A stretch of 64,000 nucleotides of DNA, taken from positions 62,001-126,000 of the IMG/VR virus record IMGVR_UViG_3300025646_005482. The stretch is one strand, 5' to 3'. Shown here in pieces: positions 59,441 to 64,000 of this stretch. A program made the position numbers and the translations under genes. This DNA is from a virus. Positions within the stretch are counted from its first letter, which is position 1, and every line of letters begins with the position of its first letter. Under the pieces are notes generated by a model. That model had not been told where the DNA came from, made no database searches, and worked only from the letters and a program-made list of their open reading frames with translations.

Positions 59441-60174
59441 TGGCTCTTACCAAAATTGGTATCCTTAGAAATTTTCTATCCACTGGTATCGATGATAATG
59501 CAACCAGTACTGCACTTACGATCGATGCCAATGAAAATGCCACGTTCGCGAATGGTGTTACTGCGTCGTCTTTTTCTGGTGATGGTTCTGCACTCACAGG
59601 TATCGTATCTCTACCTGATGCTATCGAAGTTGAATCAGGCGCTGCTGCCAATTCATTCATCATACAAGCAGATGGCGATGTAGTTTTAACTTCGAATCTA
59701 TCTGCTGTATATGTAACGGCCAATTTGAATGCCACTACTGTATCAGTTAATGATTTAACCGTCAGTAACACATATACTCATGGAACCGGCAACTACGTTC
59801 AAAATCGTTATGTGTTGCATGGAACGACGACCAATAATACCGAAACAGAAATTTTTACTATTAATTCAAATGGTAGAGTCCCTGTTGATACTAATACAAC
59901 TGTATTTTATGAGGCATCGTTTGCAGCACGACGAACAGATGCTACTGGTGAATCTGCTGCTTGGCACCTTAAAGGTGTAGCTGACAATTTTAGCGGTACG
60001 GTCGCTGATGTAGGCAACGTTTATGAGATCGCCGTTGCGCAAGATGATATAAATCTTGCGGTAGATATACGAGCAGATAATACTAATGATGCTATAGGAG
60101 TGTTTGTCACTGGCGCGACTAGTAAAAATTATAGTTGGTCGGTTGTTCTAACAACGGTTGAGGTATCACAATAA
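59440..60174 (+). CDS. Tail fibre protein
   Basis: 244 residues. N-terminal FSGDGSALTGI, a widespread fibre motif, and a C-terminal ~100-residue beta domain (VLHGTTTNNTETEIFTIN ... YSWSVVLTTVEVSQ). Coupled to the next gene by a 1-base overlap. Confidence 0.7.
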   Translation: MALTKIGILRNFLSTGIDDNATSTALTIDANENATFANGVTASSFSGDGSALTGIVSLPDAIEVESGAAANSFIIQADGDVVLTSNLSAVYVTANLNATTVSVNDLTVSNTYTHGTGNYVQNRYVLHGTTTNNTETEIFTINSNGRVPVDTNTTVFYEASFAARRTDATGESAAWHLKGVADNFSGTVADVGNVYEIAVAQDDINLAVDIRADNTNDAIGVFVTGATSKNYSWSVVLTTVEVSQ

Positions 60175-61514
60175 TGGCAAGGCGCAGACGAAGTTTCTTC
60201 TTTGATAACATCAACAAAAAATTGTTGACGGATACAACAAAGAATACAAAAGATGTCAAAGATGACGTAGATGCTGCTGTAGTCGCTAATAACCATATTA
60301 TGACTAAAGAAGAAATTCAGGATGAAATCTCTTCAACTTTGACAACTGATGGTTATGCTACACAGACTTATGTAAATTCTACAGTATCTACTTCGAATAC
60401 TGCGTTAAAATCATACGTTGATACTAACTTCTCTACTACTACGGCGATGAATACCGCCATCGCATCATCAAATACTGCGATGAAGACATACGTCGATAAT
60501 GAAGTTGCAAGTGTAGATCTATCATCATATTCTACAACTATTCAGATGAACACAGCCATCGCATCATCAAATACTGCGATGAAAACGTATGTTGATAATG
60601 AAGTCGCGGGCATTGTCGATTCTGCGCCTGGAACATTAAATACTCTTAACGAGCTCGCTGCTGCGCTGGGTGATGATGCTAACTTCTCTACTACTACAGC
60701 AACATCGTTGGGTAATAGACTAAGAATAGATACTGCTGCGCAAGGTTTGACGGGTACACAACAAACAAATGCGTTGACTAATCTTGGTATTACTGCATCT
60801 CTTACTGAGCTCAATAAGCTCGACGGTGTTACTGCATCTACTACAGAACTGAATTATTTAGATGGTGTAACAAGTAATATTCAAACACAGTTAGACGGTA
60901 AACAAGCTTCAGGTAGTTATTTAACAGGTAACCAAACAATTACATTGTCGGGAGATGTCAGTGGTTCAGGAACTACGAGCATTGTTGTTACAGTCGCAGA
61001 CGATTCTCACAATCATATTATTTCAAATGTAGATGGCTTGCAGGCAGCACTTGATGCAAGAGTTACATCTCTTGCAGATCTCAGCATAACTGCAACAGCG
61101 ACAGAACTCAATTATGTCGATGGTGTAACGTCTAATATTCAAACACAGTTAAACGCTAAGGCAAATTTAAGTGGAGCAACGTTTACAGGCGGAGTGGTTG
61201 CCTTACACTATATAGAGACTAAAGTAACCGCTGCATCAGGAACTGGTACAAAGACATTTAATTTAAATAGTGGTTCATCATTCGAATATACTGGCACAGG
61301 CGCTGGATTTACTGCAGCATTTAGTAATGTACCCGGAACAAATACAATTTCTTGGACATTAAAAACAACTAATAGCGGCACTATTACTTGGCCAGCAGGA
61401 GTGAATTGGTCAGAAGGTGTAACACCACCTCCTTCAAGTGGCACCGATATCTATAGTTTCATAAGTATAGCCGGAACAATTTATGGCTCGCTAGCCATGA
61501 GAAACGCGAGTTAA
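60174..61514 (+). CDS. Tail fibre protein with shared C-terminal tip domain
   Basis: 446 residues. Basic N-terminus (MARRRRSFFFDNINKKLL), helical repeats with SSNTAMKTYVDNEV units, then ELNKLDGVTASTTELNYLDGVTSNIQTQLD units common in fibres. The last ~95 residues (WSEGVTPPPSSGTDIYSF, GSLAMRNAS) are the tip domain also found at 50536 and 61821. Confidence 0.75.
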   Translation: MARRRRSFFFDNINKKLLTDTTKNTKDVKDDVDAAVVANNHIMTKEEIQDEISSTLTTDGYATQTYVNSTVSTSNTALKSYVDTNFSTTTAMNTAIASSNTAMKTYVDNEVASVDLSSYSTTIQMNTAIASSNTAMKTYVDNEVAGIVDSAPGTLNTLNELAAALGDDANFSTTTATSLGNRLRIDTAAQGLTGTQQTNALTNLGITASLTELNKLDGVTASTTELNYLDGVTSNIQTQLDGKQASGSYLTGNQTITLSGDVSGSGTTSIVVTVADDSHNHIISNVDGLQAALDARVTSLADLSITATATELNYVDGVTSNIQTQLNAKANLSGATFTGGVVALHYIETKVTAASGTGTKTFNLNSGSSFEYTGTGAGFTAAFSNVPGTNTISWTLKTTNSGTITWPAGVNWSEGVTPPPSSGTDIYSFISIAGTIYGSLAMRNAS

Positions 61515-61518
61515 TAAA

Positions 61519-61526
61519 CATAAATA
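61519..61526 (+). promoter_or_regulatory. Late promoter box variant CATAAATA
   Basis: CATAAATA between fibre genes, 28 bases before ATG 61555, with ACGGAG as ribosome site. Confidence 0.45.
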
Positions 61527-61554
61527 CATATAGAAATTTTTACGGAGAATAACA

Positions 61555-61821
61555 ATGGCTGATTATTGGGTATATTGTAAAACTGGCAATACAACCAGAT
61601 ACGATAGAATAGCATTCAACATGGGTCATGAGATGACACCAGATCAAAAAGCTGACATAGAGGCTTCGACTGGTTTAACTCTTGACGATCCAATATTTTT
61701 TCAAGTAGCAGATGATTTTGATTTAGCTAGTATAGAATTTGATGCTGACGGTAATTTGTATGCCGTATCAGCGGCTGAAGCTGCAGAAAGGGATTTGAAC
61801 GGTTGGCCGGAGCCTGAATAA
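61555..61821 (+). CDS. Small hypothetical protein of the fibre operon
   Basis: 88 residues, acidic (MADYWVYCKTGNTTRYDRIAF ... DLNGWPEPE). Position and TAATG coupling to a fibre gene suggest a fibre assembly helper or adaptor; no family recognised. Confidence 0.6.
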   Translation: MADYWVYCKTGNTTRYDRIAFNMGHEMTPDQKADIEASTGLTLDDPIFFQVADDFDLASIEFDADGNLYAVSAAEAAERDLNGWPEPE

Positions 61822-63389
61822 TGCCATTTCTTGGTAGGGCGCCAGTAAGAGCTATCACTGATCTTAGTATCGATGGTTCAACAATACAAAACGCAACGAT
61901 CGCAAACTCAACGATCACCGCGGGTACAATCACGTCTGCAACAATTGATACTGCGACCTTATCAAATACTGCCGTTTCATTAGAAAACGGAACGATTACT
62001 AATTGCGATATTTCAGGTGGTACCATCAATGCTACTGCTATATCGTCTGGAACAATTACTGATACAGATATTCAAGCTGGCACAGTAAATGCTACCGCTG
62101 TAACTTCTACTAGTTTCACTGATATTACTATTTCTGGTGGCACAATATCTACCGCATCAATTACATCGGGCACTATCGCTGATGCAGCTATCAGTAATAC
62201 AAGTATAGAAACTGGTACTATCAACGCTGCTAGCATTTCAGCTGGTTCGATTAGCGGAACAGATATAGAAGGTGGTACTATCAATGCCACTGCTATTTCA
62301 GCTGGTTCTATTAGCGGAGCAGATATCGAAGGTGGTACAGTAAATGCGACAGCAGTAACTTCAACTAGTTTCTCTGATATTACTATTTCAAGTAGTACTA
62401 TTAGTTCTACGGCGATCAGTACTGGTTCGATATCTGCTGCTAGTATTTCTGCCGGCACGATCGCTGATGCTAGCATAAGCAATACTACTATCACCACTGG
62501 TTCTATTACCAGTACGTCTATTACCAGTGCGGATATCGAAACTAGCACAATAAATGCATCATCGATCTCTGCTGGTACTATTGCTGGTGCTGATATTGAT
62601 AGCGGTACTATCTCGTCGACGACTATTGATACAGCTACTATATCAAATACTTCTTTGAATCTTACTGGTGGCACTCTTACTGGTGTCGATATCGAAGCTG
62701 GTACCATCAATGCAACAACAATTACAGATGCTTCAATTTCTAATACAACTATAGAGACAGGCACGATCAATGCTGCTAGTATTTCGGCTGGTTCGATATC
62801 TGGCGCCGATATTTCTGGTGGTACTATCACGTCATCTACAATTGAAAGTGGTACTGTGAACGCGGCTGCAGTGACGTCGACAACATTTACGGATATCGAT
62901 ATCACCGGTGGTACTATCAGCACAGCATCAATCAGCGCTGGAACGATTGAAGATGCTAGCATAAGCAATACTACTATCACCACTGGTTCTATTACAAGTA
63001 CATCCATCAGCTCTGGTACGATTACAAATGCTGACATTAGTGGTGGTTCTATCACTCACTCTTCGTTCATCGAAAAGAAAGTTGCGGCGACTTCAGGAAC
63101 CGGCACGAAGACATACAGTCTCAACGATGGTTCTTCGTTCGAGCACACAGGATCAGGAGCATTTACTGCAAACTTTACGAATGTGCCCGGAACACATACC
63201 ACTTCTTGGACATTGGAAGTCAACAATGGTGGAACAGCACACACGATTACATGGCAAGTTGCTGGAGCTGATGCGGTCAATTGGTCAGAAGGTATCATAC
63301 CTCCACCATCTACAGGCACAGACATCTATAGCTTTATCTCTGTAGCAGGTACAGTTTATGGATCACTCGCAATAAGGAACGGTAGCTAA
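61821..63389 (+). CDS. Beta-helical tail fibre with pentapeptide-like repeats and shared tip
   Basis: 522 residues. After a short N-terminus, residues ~15-415 are a nearly continuous repeat of 5-residue steps such as GTINA-TAISA-GSISG-ADIEG, matching a right-handed beta-helix with Ser/Thr/Gly/Ile faces. The last ~100 residues carry the tip (VNWSEGIIPPPSTGTDIYSF, GSLAIRNGS) shared with 50536 and 60174. Two 44-base stretches (62466-62509 and 62952-62995) are identical. Confidence 0.8.
   Translation: MPFLGRAPVRAITDLSIDGSTIQNATIANSTITAGTITSATIDTATLSNTAVSLENGTITNCDISGGTINATAISSGTITDTDIQAGTVNATAVTSTSFTDITISGGTISTASITSGTIADAAISNTSIETGTINAASISAGSISGTDIEGGTINATAISAGSISGADIEGGTVNATAVTSTSFSDITISSSTISSTAISTGSISAASISAGTIADASISNTTITTGSITSTSITSADIETSTINASSISAGTIAGADIDSGTISSTTIDTATISNTSLNLTGGTLTGVDIEAGTINATTITDASISNTTIETGTINAASISAGSISGADISGGTITSSTIESGTVNAAAVTSTTFTDIDITGGTISTASISAGTIEDASISNTTITTGSITSTSISSGTITNADISGGSITHSSFIEKKVAATSGTGTKTYSLNDGSSFEHTGSGAFTANFTNVPGTHTTSWTLEVNNGGTAHTITWQVAGADAVNWSEGIIPPPSTGTDIYSFISVAGTVYGSLAIRNGS
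62466..62995 (+). repeat. Direct repeat within the beta-helical fibre gene
   Basis: 62466-62509 and 62952-62995 are identical (44 bases), embedded in a whole gene of shorter degenerate repeats; a sign of recent internal recombination or duplication. Confidence 0.7.
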
Positions 63390-64000
63390 TGCCATTTATA
63401 GGTAAGGAAAATTTAGCTGGTCAATATGCACTATTAGATAGTATCACTACTGATGGTAGTGTTTCATATAGCCTGCTGCGCGACGGAGTAGCGTTCGTAC
63501 CATACTCTGAGCGAAATATGATCGTGTCTGTAAACGGTGTCACACAGGCCCCAGTCGCTGCGTATACGATTAGTGGATCAACAATTACATTTGCCGAAGC
63601 ATTGACATCGAGCGATGTAATTGATTATATTCTTATTTTAGGTGATGTATTTGATATTGGTCGACCTTCAGATGACTCAGTTGATACAGCATCAATAAAA
63701 GATGGTGCCGTTACGAATGCAAAAATAGATACAATGGCGGCAACAAAACTCACCGGTACTATAGCAAATGCAAGATTGCCAGATGATATTACAATCGGTG
63801 GTAATTTAGTTGTCAGTGGTAACCTACAAATTGATGGAACAACCACTACAATTAATTCTACTACTCTTACTGTTGACGACAAAAATATTGTTCTTGCTAG
63901 TGGAGCTGAAAATGCGGCAGCTGCCGATGGTGCAGGTATTACTGTTGATGGTGCAAGTGCAACTCTAACTTATAATTCTAGTCCTGATGCATGGTCGTTT
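63389..64000 (+). CDS. Tail fibre protein, N-terminal part (cut by window end)
   Basis: The frame opens at ATG 63389, overlapping the previous stop, and is open to the window edge (204 codons). VPYSERNMIVSVNGVTQ and the stretch TINSTTLTVDDKNIVLASGA are widespread in marine myovirus fibres. NAKIDTMAATKLTGTIANARLPDD is the common fibre linker. The C-terminus is not available. Confidence 0.75.
   Translation, partial: MPFIGKENLAGQYALLDSITTDGSVSYSLLRDGVAFVPYSERNMIVSVNGVTQAPVAAYTISGSTITFAEALTSSDVIDYILILGDVFDIGRPSDDSVDTASIKDGAVTNAKIDTMAATKLTGTIANARLPDDITIGGNLVVSGNLQIDGTTTTINSTTLTVDDKNIVLASGAENAAAADGAGITVDGASATLTYNSSPDAWSF

Noticed and set aside
62072-63055. Long minus-strand open frame (327 codons) rich in Val/Ile/Pro
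   Set aside because: It is the reverse complement of the regular Ser/Thr/Ile repeat of the fibre gene; the repeat keeps stops out of the antisense frame. No ribosome site.

Overview
The window is a 64-kb piece of a T4-superfamily myovirus genome. Replication genes (RNase H, gp59, gp32), the late-transcription co-activator gp33, and an almost complete T4-type baseplate set (gp48, gp53, gp27, gp5, gp25, gp6, gp7, gp8) all resemble the versions carried by marine T4-like phages such as cyanophages and pelagimyophages more than coliphage T4. The evidence is the zinc-less gp32, a PhoH-like ATPase, 2-oxoglutarate (2OG) oxygenases, a DUF4815-type structural protein and long repetitive tail fibres. 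No photosynthesis gene or tRNA is visible, so the host is not fixed by the sequence. Family calls come from reading sequence and order; no search was run. There is no gene-free stretch longer than 300 bases.

Layout. 1-8033 (+): nucleotide and DNA metabolism (NrdB end, dCMP deaminase, glutaredoxin, RNase H, PhoH-like ATPase, PD-(D/E)XK nuclease, a 2OG oxygenase) with many tiny overlapping genes. 8030-11827 (-): eight genes for exported or membrane proteins, including a candidate Ig-like chaperone and pilin-like subunit pair. 12020-17297 (+): early genes behind a family of sigma70-like promoters, a DUF932 gene behind a pseudoknot-like leader, then gp33-gp59-gp32. 17373-22269 (-): head completion (gp4), candidate gp2, a tail-tube-like protein, a tail-assembly chaperone with an apparent -1 frameshift extension, and a tape-measure-like protein. 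22292-46735 (+): baseplate, ending in a 2082-residue structural protein with two Hint (intein-like) domains. 46745-53446 (+): fibres and a protein built of about 25 Tyr-Pro-rich repeats. 53490-58434 (+): three 2OG-type oxygenases, two DUF6065-like paralogues and a lysis module (candidate EF-hand holin, Rz/Rz1 spanins). 58487-64000 (+): more fibre genes, the last cut by the window end.

Expression logic. Early genes have promoters of the form TKTACA-N17-TAGAAT. Late genes are served by TATAAATA-type boxes, which need gp33 in T4, and gp33 is encoded here. Four late boxes lie only 4-5 bases before an ATG and predict leaderless messages. Points most worth following up: (1) the Hint-bearing baseplate protein; (2) the YPSR-repeat protein directly followed by a prolyl-4-hydroxylase-like enzyme; (3) the tube / chaperone / -1 frameshift / tape-measure module; (4) the structured leader of the DUF932 operon; (5) the exported-protein cluster.
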